Shown: positions 1 through 12,324 of the stretch, piece by piece
Layout of the letters: every line of letters starts with the position of its first letter
How positions within the stretch are numbered: position 1 is the first letter of the stretch
Origin: Glycine soja
Taxonomy: Eukaryota > Streptophyta > Magnoliopsida > Fabales > Fabaceae
DNA: 64,000 nucleotides
Assembly: GCF_004193775.1 (NCBI RefSeq)
Contig: NC_041010.1
Coordinates: forward strand, 45,373,562-45,437,561
Direction of reading: 5' to 3'
The notes under the pieces: model-generated
The model's input: the letters and a program-made list of their open reading frames with translations, nothing else
What the model was told of the DNA's origin: nothing
Databases searched by the model: none
Translations under genes and position numbers: made by a program

Positions 1-243
1 AACTGAAAGTGAATGCTAGATTGCCTCTATATTGATTATTCATGATAATGGAATATTTGTGGTTCACTTTGTGAAGGCATCAAGCATGACATCACTGAGA
101 ACTTATTACCATTGCATTTGATGATGTAACTCTGTAAACAATACCTCATAGTTACATTCAATTATAATTAAATGTTTAACGGAAAAAGGCATTGCAATAT
201 TTGACTATGAGATTATTTGTAATGCTTTGATATATTGTTGTAG

Positions 244-1913
244 ATTCTTACACTTCTACAATTTGGAGGATATACACTAGTGCGAAATTCAGCTGATCTG
301 TATCGAAGCTTTGGGTTTGATACGCAGCCAGTCCTCATTGGGCTCATCATATTTCAGGTACTTTTCAAAATTATGGTCTTTCCATCTAAATAAAAAAATG
401 TTTGCTTGATTTCTATTGGATGTACATCTTGCTGCATGGGAATGTTTCTGAGTTGTGCCTTGATGACTGGTTGGTCATGGGTTTGAATATGGAAACAACC
501 TCTTTGTATATGCAAGGATAAGGGTGCGTAAATGACCCTTCCCCGTACCTTCTCATTAGCTGAATTGAATGGTTTTGACTTCTATTCTCCTGTTCAATTG
601 TTTTAATTTTAGAGCTTTGTATCATTGCATTGGTCATTCAAACATCTCAAAATGTTCATGCAAGGGGCATAGTCTGTTGCACTATACAAACCTACATAGC
701 AAATGCTATGCCCATTGGAAACATCCGGGATTGTGCTTTTGGGAACCTTGTTTAGTTACTAACTTTTAAACTCATTTAGCTTTACCTTCTCAGATATCCC
801 CTTCTACTGGTAAAAAATAAGAGGTTTATTTGACTTCTTTAAATTTGATCTTTGCTATTGGGTGCCTTAAAACACTACTGTCATGACGTCACTAGGAGTG
901 ATATTTGGGTAGTTTGCACAAGTCCAAATTTTGAGCCTCCATGCCATTATTCTTTTTCATAGTTCCTTGGAAGATTTTATTTACAAAGCACTTAATATCC
1001 TTTTCACCTGGATTTATTTGCAGCATACTGTAATCCCACTTCAGCAATTGGTCAGCTTTGGTCTGAACCTAGTCAGCCGATCATTTGAATTTCAGGTTAC
1101 TTTCCTTTTCTTCTCCTTTCATCTCTCTTTGTTGAAGTGTGAAGATGGATTAGTGGAAAATAGCAATGTATTTTGTTTACAAATTATTCAGTCCAAATAC
1201 ATTGCCATTTTCACCTACCCTTTTTAACTACAACTGAGAACACCTGTCCTTTTGACTTTGTTTATGTTTGTCATCCTATGCAGGCTGATGGCTTTGCCAA
1301 GAAGCTTGGATATGCATCTGGATTACGCGGTGGTCTTGTGAAACTACAGGTGACATTTTATTATCTGTGCTTGCATACTATTATTTTCCTGGTTTGACAT
1401 AGGCCTTATTTGAATAAATTTCACAGTAAATGCTTATAGTAGAAGAAAATTAAAAGGTAAAATGAAATAAATTTCTTCCACGTGTTAATATCAACTTATG
1501 CATTTAAATTTTTAAAGAAGCTCTCGTACCTATTTTTTTCTCTAAAAGCAGAGATGCACGAATATATTTTGCTTTTTTATTTTTTTTCTCCTGTAACTTC
1601 TTATTGAAAAGTTTGTCTAGTAGGGTCATACTTTTATCTAACTACATCGATGCAAATTTTGGCGAGATCACTGATTCTTGGTTGCTTTGTGGATGTATTT
1701 TCAATTTTCACTTTTTATTCTTCCTCATGTCATTTTGTGCAAGTAGATTTTGTTTCTGGTGATGGGAAGTAAAATGCTCTATATCTGCATTTTCAGGAGG
1801 AGAATCTGTCAGCTATGAATACAGATCCTTGGTACTCTGCTTATCACTATTCTCATCCTCCCCTTGTTGAAAGATTGGCTGTGCTGGACGAACCGGATAA
1901 GAAGGAAGACTAA
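244..1913 (+). CDS. STE24: CAAX prenyl protease 1 (STE24), 3' part of gene
   Basis: This is the C-terminal part of the ER-membrane zinc metalloprotease that removes the last three residues of prenylated CAAX proteins. Four exons are visible: 244-357, 1024-1095, 1284-1349 and 1797-1913 (stop). All are in phase 0 with GT-AG introns. The joined peptide is about 122 residues and reads almost like Arabidopsis STE24 as I remember it: ILTLLQFGGYTLVRNSADLY, then RSFGFDTQPVLIGLIIFQ, then HTVIPLQQLVSFGLNLVSR. The segment FEFQ|ADGFAKKLGY spans the intron 2/3 junction and carries the Glu of the third zinc ligand in this family. The tail is HPPLVERLAVLDEPDKKED. The HEXXH motif lies upstream of the window. 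Bases 1-243 look like the preceding intron. Intron 358-1023 holds a decayed SINE. The lysine-rich C-terminus fits an ER-retrieval signal. Confidence 0.93.
430..570 (+). mobile_element. Decayed Au-type tRNA-derived SINE in a STE24 intron
   Basis: This stretch matches, with many substitutions, the well-preserved SINE at 30146-30309. Shared blocks include TTGTGCCTTG.TGAC, GGTTGGTCATGGGTT (the B-box region), GGAAACA.CCTCTTTG and ATGCAAGG.TAAGG. It lies in sense orientation in intron 358-1023. The 5' edge and the last part are too diverged to place exactly, and I see no target-site duplication. The Au-SINE name is from memory of the plant family with this core. Confidence 0.6.
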
Positions 1914-2269
1914 GCAAGTAACTTAAAGATGAAGAGCTGCAAAAATTGGCTATACCCTAACTTGCTATGATTTAGTGCTGCAATAGCTGTAATATCTCAA
2001 AAGGTGACATGTTTATGTAGCTTAGGTTTCAGTGATCGTGTTTTGGTCCAGGAAGATAAGATTACGATAGTGAAGACTAATTGGGACAAAGCAAAAACGT
2101 AGTTTTACGTATCTCTAGATGGCATTTTATTACTCTGCTTTGGTTTATGTCCCACTTTTGTTTTTGTCGATCTTCTTTCTTTCATACTACATTTAAAAAA
2201 TGTTGACCTTTTGGGATTAAGAGTAAAATACATTCTCTTTCTCTTCATAGATGAATGTTTAAATTACAA

Positions 2270-2361
2270 AGTAATTTTTTTATCCATAAATGACTATTAA
2301 AAGTTCATCTTAATATATGAATGTTTAGATTACACAAGTCATTTATGGATAAAAAAAATTA
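2270..2361. repeat. Short foldback (MITE-like hairpin)
   Basis: Two arms of about 26 bases, at 2270-2296 and 2335-2361, are near-perfect inverted copies built around TTTATCCATAAATGACT and AGTCATTTATGGATAAA, separated by about 40 bases. A second, direct similarity (ATGAATGTTTAAATTACA and ATGAATGTTTAGATTACA) sits beside the arms. No flanking duplication was found, so a transposon origin is only inferred. Confidence 0.55.
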
Positions 2362-3103
2362 TATAGTTATTTCTATATTTTAAAAAATTACTCTTCCTTC
2401 TCATGAGGTATTAGTGTTAAGTGTATTTAGTACTAGTACGCCTTTAAAAACTTTTTTTTTCCAATCTCTTTGCAACTTTAGAATTATTGATAATTTAATT
2501 TTAAAAAATATTGATAACTAATTTTGAATATCTACTCCCAACTTTGAGGCTTTAGAAATTAAATGAAACTTTCATTTGTGTTTTTGGAATCGTTTAGTTT
2601 GTGAAAGTATTTTTTTTATTTTCTACTCTTTTTTTGGTGAAGTTTCTAGTTTAAATATGCAAGAAATATTGACAATTAAAACAAGAGTTTTTTTTTTACC
2701 GTTTTAAAAATATAAAATAAAGTAAATAAGATAAGTGTTTTTATAATTACAAGTAAAAAAAAATGAAATAGATCTATTCTTAAATTAAAGAGACCTCGAA
2801 ACAGAGGAAAAAAAAAGCGTTTGGAGTCTCACCATTATTAAGAGGGTGTTTTTGTTTTATTTTATCTTCTAAAAATATGTAATTTTTAAAATTAAAAGTT
2901 ATGTAATTTAAATGTCTTTTAACGGAGACAATTGTAACAATTCTTACTATATGTTTTTAAATTTAAAAGTGAAGTAAATGATTTCCTGTGTATTATATTT
3001 TTTTAAACGTCTATATTAATCTATTCAAACATGGAAAATTATCAAGTTGTAATATAATTTTCTCCAGCCAACTATTTTACTTGGACTGAATTTGTTGGTC
3101 GCT

Positions 3104-3490
3104 GTGCTCTTTCGTGTTATCGTGTATATCACGAGGATTCTTTAACACTTTCTTATTCGTTTGAGATTACGTTGAACCGATTTTAATAGAATTTACATTA
3201 TTAACATTTTGAACGTAGTTAAGATATGTATTTAAAATAATTTAATTCTAGATATTATAATAAAAACAGTAATGAAGTTATTAATATTAGTCAAACGTGC
3301 TCTTTCGTGCCTATCACGGGGATTCTTCAACACTTTCTTATTTGTTTAATATTATGTGAATCGATTTTAATAGAATTGACTATATTTAATTTTTAAACGT
3401 AACCAAGATATGTATTTAAATTAATTTTAATTGTAGATATTATAATAACATATCTGTTACGATAATAAAGTTATTAATATTAGTAAGATA
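3104..3490. repeat. Tandem duplication, two units of about 193 bp
   Basis: Unit 1 is 3104-3296 and unit 2 is 3297-3490. Both start with GTGCTCTTTCGTG, share a block around CACTTTCTTATT.GTTT, continue through GATTTTAATAGAATT and AAGATATGTATTTAAA, and end in AAGTTATTAATATTAGT. Scattered substitutions and small indels show an old duplication. No coding potential is visible. Confidence 0.8.
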
Positions 3491-4081
3491 GGCATTAAAT
3501 TTTCTTGTACGAATTCTTAGAAATAATAACTTCTCGTTATGGGTATCTTTCATTAGAATTTGTTGAAATGTATATCAAGTGTAAAATCGGTTATTATATA
3601 ATATATGAATTCTTAACTTCAACTATTTTTTCTTGTCAAAATTAACCAAAAAAATACAACGACGTAAGGTCCGTTTTAAATGCTTAAGAATCCTATTATT
3701 AAAGTAAAATAAAATTGTTAAAGTTCTTAAATCTTAAGCAAGGGTATCAACTTTATAAGAAATCCGTGAGATTTGTATTAACAGAAAGGATATGAGTGTC
3801 ATATTGTTATATAAACTATAGAAAATATGTACAAGACTAAAATAGGAAAAGACATCCAATAAAAAATTGTTTAATCTTGAGAGTGAGAATGTAATTAGCC
3901 AAACAAAATTTGGGAAAGGAGATAAGAGGTAAAAGACACGAGGATAATATTTTGTTCACATAGAAGAAGAAAAAGGATCCAACTCTTCTAAAATAAAGAA
4001 CTATACTTTGAGGATAAAGTATATAAAGATTTGATTGTGTTTCTGGCATCTATTGTTTGATTCACGAACAACTTTGATCTT

Positions 4082-4317
4082 TCTATTTTTAATTGCTCAC
4101 GTTATAATTCTTATCTTTCCAATTGCTCAAATTCAGTTTCTCGCTTCAAAATTCTATTCAATAATTAACAGAGGCACGGTGCATCATTAATTTGCATAAT
4201 CTAATTTTAATTTCTCACATTATAATTCTTATCTTTTCAATTGCTCAAATTAAGTTCCTCACTTCAAAATTATATCCAATAATTAACAGAGGCACGGTAC
4301 ATCATTAGTTTGCATAA
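4082..4317. repeat. Tandem duplication, two units of 118 bp
   Basis: Units 4082-4199 and 4200-4317 are head to tail and equal in length. Both contain TTATAATTCTTATCTTT, CAATTGCTCAAATT and AATAATTAACAGAGGCACGG, and end in TTTGCATAA. Differences are about a dozen substitutions with no indels, so the duplication is fairly young. It is non-coding. Confidence 0.85.
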
Positions 4318-6177
4318 AACATTTAAATAAAAATATAATGTAACAAAAATCATCTTTTTCTCTGCTTTCTTTAAAGATAAACAAACATGTGGGTAAATTA
4401 AAATAAGTTATTTCAAAAATATGTAGTTTGAGTATTGAGTATATAACTATTATAAATAATTATAGAAAAGATTAGATAATGATGCTATTTTTTCTCTTAG
4501 GTTAAAGATTATGAATATCTCTTAATCCATTGAATTAAAAATTAATTCAACTCATAATGGTGGACAGTCATTAATCCAAGAAAATTTTACACAACTGTAT
4601 TAAATACTTGAAATTATGTTCTATAAAAAAATCATGTAAATATATAAAAAAAATTAAAAAAATTATAATTTAATCATGATTTAATTTATCAAAGCACTTT
4701 CTAAAATCCACTTCACTTATTTTAAAAGAGTTAAATCTAAAAAATAATTATCAAGAGTACAATTTTCTCTCTCTCTCTCTAATCGTGAGAATGTAGCTCT
4801 CCTTGTCCCATTGGAAATTCCCTTCTGTGGTCCATAACTAAAGAACTCAACGTCCTTTTTTATTTTCCTAATCCATAAGCACTCAACCTCCTATCTACTT
4901 CCCTTTTAATTCCATAAGTTCTACAATGTACTTTGTGTTTTAATGTTTCACAAATTCAATCCAAAAGGACCTACCCCACTTATGTCCTTCCTACTCCCCT
5001 TGTATTTTTCTTCCCTAGCTATTATATTTTCCACCAATCCAATGCATCAAACTTTAGTGAGGCACTCAAGTCAATTATATGAATAATATACATAGTTGCA
5101 ACAGTTAAAAGTTCAACGGCTTAAAACCCTCATGCTTTCTATCCAACAAATTATTATCAAAGTCATAATTTAGAGATAACCACATGTATATAATATAAGA
5201 GTGAACAATATTGCAAGACTCAGGTACCATGTTCTTTAAGAAAGGCCAACTGTCACAAGACAAAACTACAAACAAAATGGTTTTTTCAAAATCGCATGGT
5301 GCATTATGCTGTCTAAGTGCTTTATTTTAGTACATTTTTGTGGCTTTGTCAGGATACACTACACTCAAATATTTAATTATTTAGATTCTAAAGATTCTTG
5401 GATGCTTTCTATTTTGTGGTGCCAGGAGAACAAGTTTTTACAATCATTATATTATGCGCTTCTTTTCTTTTCTTTTTTCCTTCCACCTTGTATAATTATA
5501 ATAATAAGTTAACGTTGTTTTCATATGGTGAATATTTAATTTCTTGATTCAATCATGCATTCTTAACCGAAAAGAAAACTCCAAAACTGTTATTCGTATT
5601 GGCTAAGTCATACTCTGATTATCCTTTTCCTACTGTAACAAATTTTCCACGTTTTCCAGTAATTGCATAGGGGAAGAAGCTTATAATTCATGTATCTGAT
5701 CACGTACACAAGTACAAGTTCAATTTTTTTTTATCATTGAATTAATAATTGGTTTAAATAACATAAAAAATCAATTGCCCCGTCAAATCATGGTAATATT
5801 ATATAAAGCAGAAACAACTATTTATTATTTTACCTTTATCATAAAATTATAATTCATTATTTCTTACTACAATGTTAATTTAAACACATATAATAATTCT
5901 TTTATATGCATGGAACATTACATCCTTACATTTATCAAAGTGAAATTGAATTTTGAATTCTCAAACTTTGTGAATTAAAAAACAAGATTGAGAGAGGATA
6001 TTCCATAAAAAATAATCAATCAAATTCTCTAACAAAATTAATAACCAATAAAGTTGATAAATATGACCTACAAATTATTAAAATAAAATTAGTATACATG
6101 ATTGATATAAAATATCCTTATAACATGTTATATTTAATAATAAAATGTACTTTATAAATATACACGAATAGAAATAT

Positions 6178-6180
<3 letters not shown>

Positions 6181-6216
<36 letters not shown>
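6181..6216. repeat. (AT)18 microsatellite
   Basis: Eighteen uninterrupted AT dinucleotides in intergenic DNA. It is likely length-polymorphic. Confidence 0.9.
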
Positions 6217-6221
<5 letters not shown>

Positions 6222-8018
6222 AATTATACTGTATATTACTATTATGTGTGACTTGTAAAATTTAACACAAACCATGTGAAAATAAAAGTAACATGATATA
6301 TTCTTATTGTAAAATTTAGGCCATGTGTATGTAGTTTCTTGTGGTGGATACTATATGTAATATGTATATGGTATATATTTTCTGAGCAAAAAAAAAAGAA
6401 GGTTAATGAATATTAATTTCTTAAGTATGTTTGTGAATTCATATTTATAATAATGACCACGAAAACATATATATGCTAAATAAAACCATTCCAAATCAAA
6501 GAAACATAATTTTCTGATCGATGTTTTTGGGTTTTTGGTTGCATCACTTTATTTATGAGACGCCTCAAGAGGAGCAAACATTATGAAAATATCTTACACA
6601 TTTGGTCTTAAGATAGTTGAAGTGTCATCTCTAAGCAAGGATCAATACAAAGATTTTTGTGTTACATGATATAGCTGAAATCTGCTCCAATTAATTAAGG
6701 TACAATGTCCCATCCACCTACCCCGTTAAAATGAATCCCAACAAAAAGTTTTTTTCTTCTTTTTTTTTTGGTCAATAAATGTTCGATTATTTTTTCCTGT
6801 GATAGATATTTGCAATTAATGATATAAAACTGAAAGACTAGTATATTTTTTTGTACAGAAACTGAAAGATTAGTATGTTGCATAGTTTTTCTTATCAAGT
6901 TAGTATGTTGAATAGAATACAAGTGACAGATCCAGAAATTTTTTTTTGTGAGAGTAAGATTTATTTTTTTATGAGGAAATTTTTTTATTCTATTAAATAA
7001 AAAAAAATTACTTGTGGGGGTAATTAGCCCATAGCCATGCAAGTGCATCCGCCACTTAATACACTAACATTTTTTAGTTGAGAAAAAAATGTATGCTTAG
7101 AACTGAACTTTTATGCACAATAGTAAGACATTTTACCGTGTCAAATGATAAGAAAATAGGATTAATATGACTTTTATAATATTTATTGTAAAAATAAATA
7201 AATTTATTATAGATAACATATTGTGATTGCTTTTTTTAGAAGACATAATGTGATTGTTAGAGAGTACAAAAATCATTTACATATTGGTAATGGTGCATAC
7301 ATTATTTTCTCTTTAAAAAGACCCACGTAAAATTGGCTGAATTTAAAATAAATATGATAAAAAGGCATTTGTCTTAATTTTCTCTTTTTTCTTTTCAAGT
7401 AATAATAAGTCTCTGGCAAAAAAAAAAAGTAGTCAATAGTGCTGAATTAGATACCTGAAGCTGAGTCAATGTGGCACATTGCCGTAGTTCGGATTTCACA
7501 ATTTTGAACGTTAATGTTTCTGTTTGTTTCATTTTCGTGAAGCTTCTTTTTTTTGGCTTTGTCATTTTGTTGGAGCCTTCTTCCCCATGTCGACATGTTT
7601 ACGTCTTGCATGATTTTACGGATGATGTCAAAGAAGACTCTTATTAAAAATGTTAGACTACAAAATATTTATTATAATAAGTATATAAATATCATTTACT
7701 ATTATTTCTTAGAAAAAATATTAAATATTCTGAAAGTGTATAAACTTATTTTACATTATGGGTACGTCAATATTAAACTTTTTTTTATAGATTTTTATAC
7801 AAATAATTTAAAATACTTAATGAAATATTATAAATATTTCATAATTAATATATCCACGTGGGTAAATGAACTAGTAGAAAGTTGTACTAATTTAATTAAT
7901 AGTTTTAAGTTAAAATATTGATAGACATTCATTTTAAATATAAAAGTTTTTATACAATCAATTAATAAAACCATTTTTAGTATAATTGATGAGGAAATTG
8001 ATTGATTATTATAAAAAT

Positions 8019-8019
8019 A

Positions 8020-8051
<32 letters not shown>

Positions 8052-8052
8052 G
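8019..8052. repeat. (CA)n(TA)n compound microsatellite
   Basis: A short CA run passes directly into a TA run of about ten units, in intergenic AT-rich DNA. Confidence 0.85.
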
Positions 8053-9006
8053 CTTAGAAATTTTTTGAATACTAATTCAAGGTAAATTTATTTGACTTAA
8101 TCTAAATATGATATTTTTTTTGGTAGGTCAAATATTACAAATGTCTTTCAATCTACTAATTAAAAGATTAATCTTCGTTTACGGTGTATAATTGTCTATG
8201 AATCAAAATAATTTTACAATATATAATTTTATTCATTAAATAAATTATTTTTGAACACAACATATTCTTACATGATTACATCAACATTATCAATTACTCT
8301 AAATAGGATATGTGAAACTAAAAAACAATTTAATAATTTAATGTATTTAGAATATTTACTATTTAATAAATTTTTTATATTTAAAATTATATGTATCTTT
8401 TATGAGATATAATTATATTTGAGTTAAATAAAATTATTCTTAATTTAAAACTTTTTATTTCACACTCAACTAATTCTCTTATTTGATTTCATACATCTTG
8501 GAATAAAATTCTTCTTCGAAGAACAATAAAATCCTACCTTGATTTCAAGTGTTCTTATTATAGCATTTTGCCACTTTCTGACTAGTTCCCCGATTTGCTA
8601 AAATGAATAAAGTGTTATGTATACTTATTCTCTTAATTTTTTTAATGCAATATTATTAAAAAAAATAGGAAAAGAATAAAACGTTCCTCTTATCTGTTGT
8701 TGAGTATTATTGTATGAGAAACGAAACAGGATACAGAAGCAAGAGGCAGACTTTCCTCAACACTCTTTGCTGGCCTCTCTCTCTCTCTTACATAGTGCTC
8801 AATTTCCCATTGATCTCACTCTCCACAATTCTCTTCTCTTTCTTCTTCAACTCCATTCACAAACGGTGCCGGGAAAGTCCATTCCTTTTCTCAATTCCCC
8901 GGCGAAACAAATGCGACCCACTTTCTAGAACCTCGCCGCGTGCCGGAAAGTTCACTCCTTTCTCACTTTTCCGGCGTACCATTACCCTCTTTTTTTTCCC
9001 GCAGCA

Positions 9007-12000
9007 ATGTCAATCTTCGACGGAGCTTTCATGAACACGCAACTCTCCAAGCACACTTCGATCTTCGGCCTCCGTCTCTGGGTCGTGATCGGAATCCTCA
9101 TTGGAGTCTTCATCGTCTTCACGCTCTTCCTCCTCTCCCTCTGCCTCGTCTCTCGCCGGAACCGCCGCCGCTCCGTCGCCGTCCCCGGCTACAAGGTCAC
9201 CGGAGACGCCGACGCGGCGAAGGACATCCACACGATCGTGCACCTTCCCGGGCCCCACATGCTCCGGCCGGTGGCGCCGGAGATCCACGTGGAGATGGGG
9301 AAGAAGACGGAGCACCGGGTGGTGGTGCAGTGCGATGGGGTTTCGAGCGAGGAGAGTAAGGTGACGGTGGGGAGTGGGTGTGAAACGACGTCGTCTTTTG
9401 GAAGTGGGAGTGTTGGTGGGCCTGGGCTTGGGTCTGGGCCTGGGCTTGGGCCTGAGGTTTCACATCTCGGATGGGGGAGATGGTACACTCTGAGGGAGCT
9501 TGAGGATGCCACTGGAGGATTGAGCCCTGAAAATGTGGTTGGTGAAGGTGGCTACGGAATTGTCTATCATGGAGTACTCAATGATGGTACCAAAATTGCT
9601 GTCAAGAACCTCTTGAATAACAAGTATGCCTTTTTTTTTTTCTTTGCAATTTTCTCTTAATATGCTTGGTTTTCACATGAATTTAGTGATGACAAATTGA
9701 GTTTAATATGCATGCACCAAGAGTTTGAGTAAATTGTGTATACTTTGAGATATTGTCATTCATTACAATGTGTATGTTATGTATAATAAGTTTGTTGAAT
9801 TTTATAATAAATATCTTATAAATCAACAATGATTTCTGATTGGTTGACAATATAACCAATAATTTATAGAAATTAAACTCAGTTTTTATACCGTAAACCA
9901 ATCAAGAATCATTGTTGGCGTGACTTTTAAGGTAATAATTATGAAAAACAACCAGAATACCATATATGATGACACTGTAAAAGACATTATATTATGAGTG
10001 TATGTATTATTTATTGTAACAAGTTAGCTGTACTACCATTCCTTTTCAATTAGTCTTTGTTGCAAGTTTGATGCTTTGTTTGGATTTTTGAGTGGTCTTC
10101 TTCAAACATCTCTAAAAAAAAATGAACTGTCTAAGTTATTTGTGTATTATTTATAACTTTTTCTGTTTAGTGTGTATCCTTTTCTGTTATTGATGTTGTG
10201 TGATGAGTGTTCGAATATTTCTTTCTCATGGATGAGATGCAATTTCAACCTTGTATGAGCTGGCTTTTCTTAACTTGGTTCACAGATGATGAAAAATTCA
10301 TTTATGATTTTTTGACCTTGTGTTGCCCGTTGATATTGTGAATCTGGGGAAGGACAAAGCAAATGATTTGTTTTTTGTCGTGTCCTATTTGGTAGGCAAA
10401 CAAGTTTAGTAAACTTTTGCTTGAAATACTAGTTATAAATATTCAGTTGCCTCTATTATAGTTGAAATGATTTAGACATGTTCGTTATTCTCTTCAATGA
10501 TTGTCCTGGTGGCAACCAACCGTATTTATCCTTTGCTGTGATATCAGCTTTTTGTTGTAGGGTACTGTTTGCTTCTTTTACTTTAAATAGTATTTCTGCT
10601 TTTAAATTTTTTTTTTGGTGTGTTATCCTTGTCTGATATTGTTAGAAGTTATCCTTTAAGTGAGTCACTCGTGTGAAGAAAAGAATCATTTTTTTTATCT
10701 CCTTGTTCCTATTCTACTGAATTGATAATGTTTCATTTATCAGGAGTTTTTCACTCTTATTTATATCATTTGATTTTTCTATCACTTCCTCTTATTTGAT
10801 TATTACATGTTGCTATCTAGTGAAGTTTTCGTGGTCCTGGTCTTGTATTTGTCTTTCTCAGTGAAATAAATACTTCATGTTTAACTTCTTTTCAGGGGAC
10901 AAGCTGAGAAAGAATTTAAAATAGAGGTAGAAGCAATTGGTCGAGTGCGACACAAAAATCTTGTTAGGCTGCTTGGATACTGTGTTGAGGGAGCCTACAG
11001 GTATTGATATCTTCTTCTCTTAAAAACTAAATAGAAAAAAAAAAATTGATGCTATCAATTTTGTTTGGTTTGACATGATGTGAGATCTGAAGTGTGGTAC
11101 TGTTTTCACAGGATGCTTGTGTATGAGTATGTAGACAATGGCAATCTAGAGCAATGGCTGCATGGGGACGTTGGAGCTGTAAGCCCTTTGACATGGAACA
11201 TACGGATGAACATTATATTGGGAACTGCAAGAGGGTACCGTATTTGTGATTAATCTTCATACATTAAAATCTCTGATGATGCTTGATTGTTTTGATAACT
11301 GTGCTTTTTGTTTATCTTTTCAGATTGGCCTATCTTCATGAGGGTCTTGAACCGAAAGTTGTCCACCGAGATGTGAAATCAAGTAACATACTTATTGATC
11401 GCCAATGGAACTCCAAGGTTTCCGATTTTGGACTTGCTAAGCTTTTGTGTTCTGAGAATAGTTACGTCACAACTCGAGTGATGGGGACATTTGGGTTAGT
11501 ATGATTAAGCTAAGCATTCTCCTATCTCTCTTACCAAATTATAATTAGTTCAAGTTCCTGTATGATTGCAATGTGTAAGTGGTCCCTAATGTTTAAAGGT
11601 CAAAAGATATTGATTCTCTCCTTTTTTCTTTTTCTGTAGTTATGTTGCACCAGAATATGCATGCACTGGAATGCTGACTGAGAAGAGTGATATTTATAGC
11701 TTTGGGATACTTATCATGGAGATAATCACCGGAAGAAGTCCTGTTGATTATAGTAGACCGCAAGGAGAGGTTAGAGGCCCTCACCAATAAAAGACCATAG
11801 TTAACATTTATGCTATCTTCTCTCTTTTTTGGGCTAACTATGCATGTTGGAACAATTACAGGTTAATTTAATAGAATGGTTGAAGACTATGGTTGGGAAT
11901 CGAAAATCCGAGGAAGTAGTTGATCCTAAGCTCCCTGAGATGCCATTTTCAAAGGCTCTTAAACGTGCTTTGTTGATTGCTCTTCGGTGTGTTGATCCTG

Positions 12001-12324
12001 ATGCAACAAAGAGGCCAAAAATGGGACATGTGATACACATGCTTGAGGCAGACGACCTGTTATTCCATACTGTATGTTCTTTTTACCTTCTTAAATTTTA
12101 CATTATAACTTGATTGGAATAAAAGCAATCAATGTCTTTCAACATTGCTATGATGTGATACTCACTTAAACTTTTTTTTTCTTCTTTCCTATCTATAGGA
12201 ACAAAGAACTGAGGGAGAGTCTTCCCGTTCCTATCAAAGTGAGCACAAGGACTCAAATTTAGATAAGAGAACAGGTGGAGGTGTCATTGATAAAAGTGAA
12301 GATGCTAGTACTAGATGGAGATGA
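9007..12324 (+). CDS. Membrane-anchored Ser/Thr protein kinase, At1g01540/At4g01330-like
   Basis: Seven exons: 9007-9623, 10896-11000, 11112-11234, 11324-11494, 11640-11769, 11862-12071 and 12199-12324. All junctions are GT-AG with consistent phase, giving 493 residues. A short N-terminus ([20 protein letters not shown]) precedes one transmembrane helix (about 21-47) and a basic stop-transfer RRNRRR. A linker of about 110 residues with a Gly/Pro-rich tract (about 131-149) follows, then the kinase domain. Kinase motifs: GEGGYG at 179-184, Lys200 in IAVK, HRD at 296-298 in [11 protein letters not shown] at 316-318, APE at 342-344. It is therefore an RD kinase with all catalytic residues. There is no sizeable extracellular domain. 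The text matches Arabidopsis At1g01540 as I recall it. Intron 1 (1272 bp) carries only a small hairpin. The substrate is unknown. The downstream neighbour is BPS1-like, as in Arabidopsis. Confidence 0.94.
9824..9917. repeat. Imperfect hairpin inside kinase intron 1
   Basis: Arms of 22 bases at 9824-9845 and 9896-9917 are inverted complements with one or two mismatches (CAACAATGATT..TGATTGGTT on the left). The loop is about 50 bases. It could be a tiny MITE remnant or a structured intron segment. Nothing links it to a known small RNA. Confidence 0.5.

Larger units (their letters stand above)
1914..9006. other. Intergenic region, AT-rich
   Basis: The first ~250 bases are probably the STE24 3' UTR. 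The remainder is AT-rich with no ORF I recognise. It holds a short foldback (2270-2361), two tandem duplications (3104-3490 and 4082-4317) and AT/CA microsatellites (6181-6216, 8019-8052). The last ~300 bases (about 8700-9006) are pyrimidine-rich, with CT runs near 8776-8790, and are the likely leader of the kinase gene. ORFs up to 122 codons here are low-complexity and unlike known proteins. Confidence 0.6.

Noticed and set aside
6695..7048. 117-codon minus-strand ORF
   Set aside because: Low-complexity product of poly-A/T tracts with no recognisable domain.
7553..7921. 122-codon plus-strand ORF rich in Ile, Asn, Tyr and Lys
   Set aside because: Composition matches translated AT-rich DNA; no promoter, motif or codon bias supports it.
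9010..9512. Long antisense ORFs opposite kinase exon 1 (up to 107 codons)
   Set aside because: They come from the GC-rich, strongly biased codon use of the sense exon, and carry no family motif.
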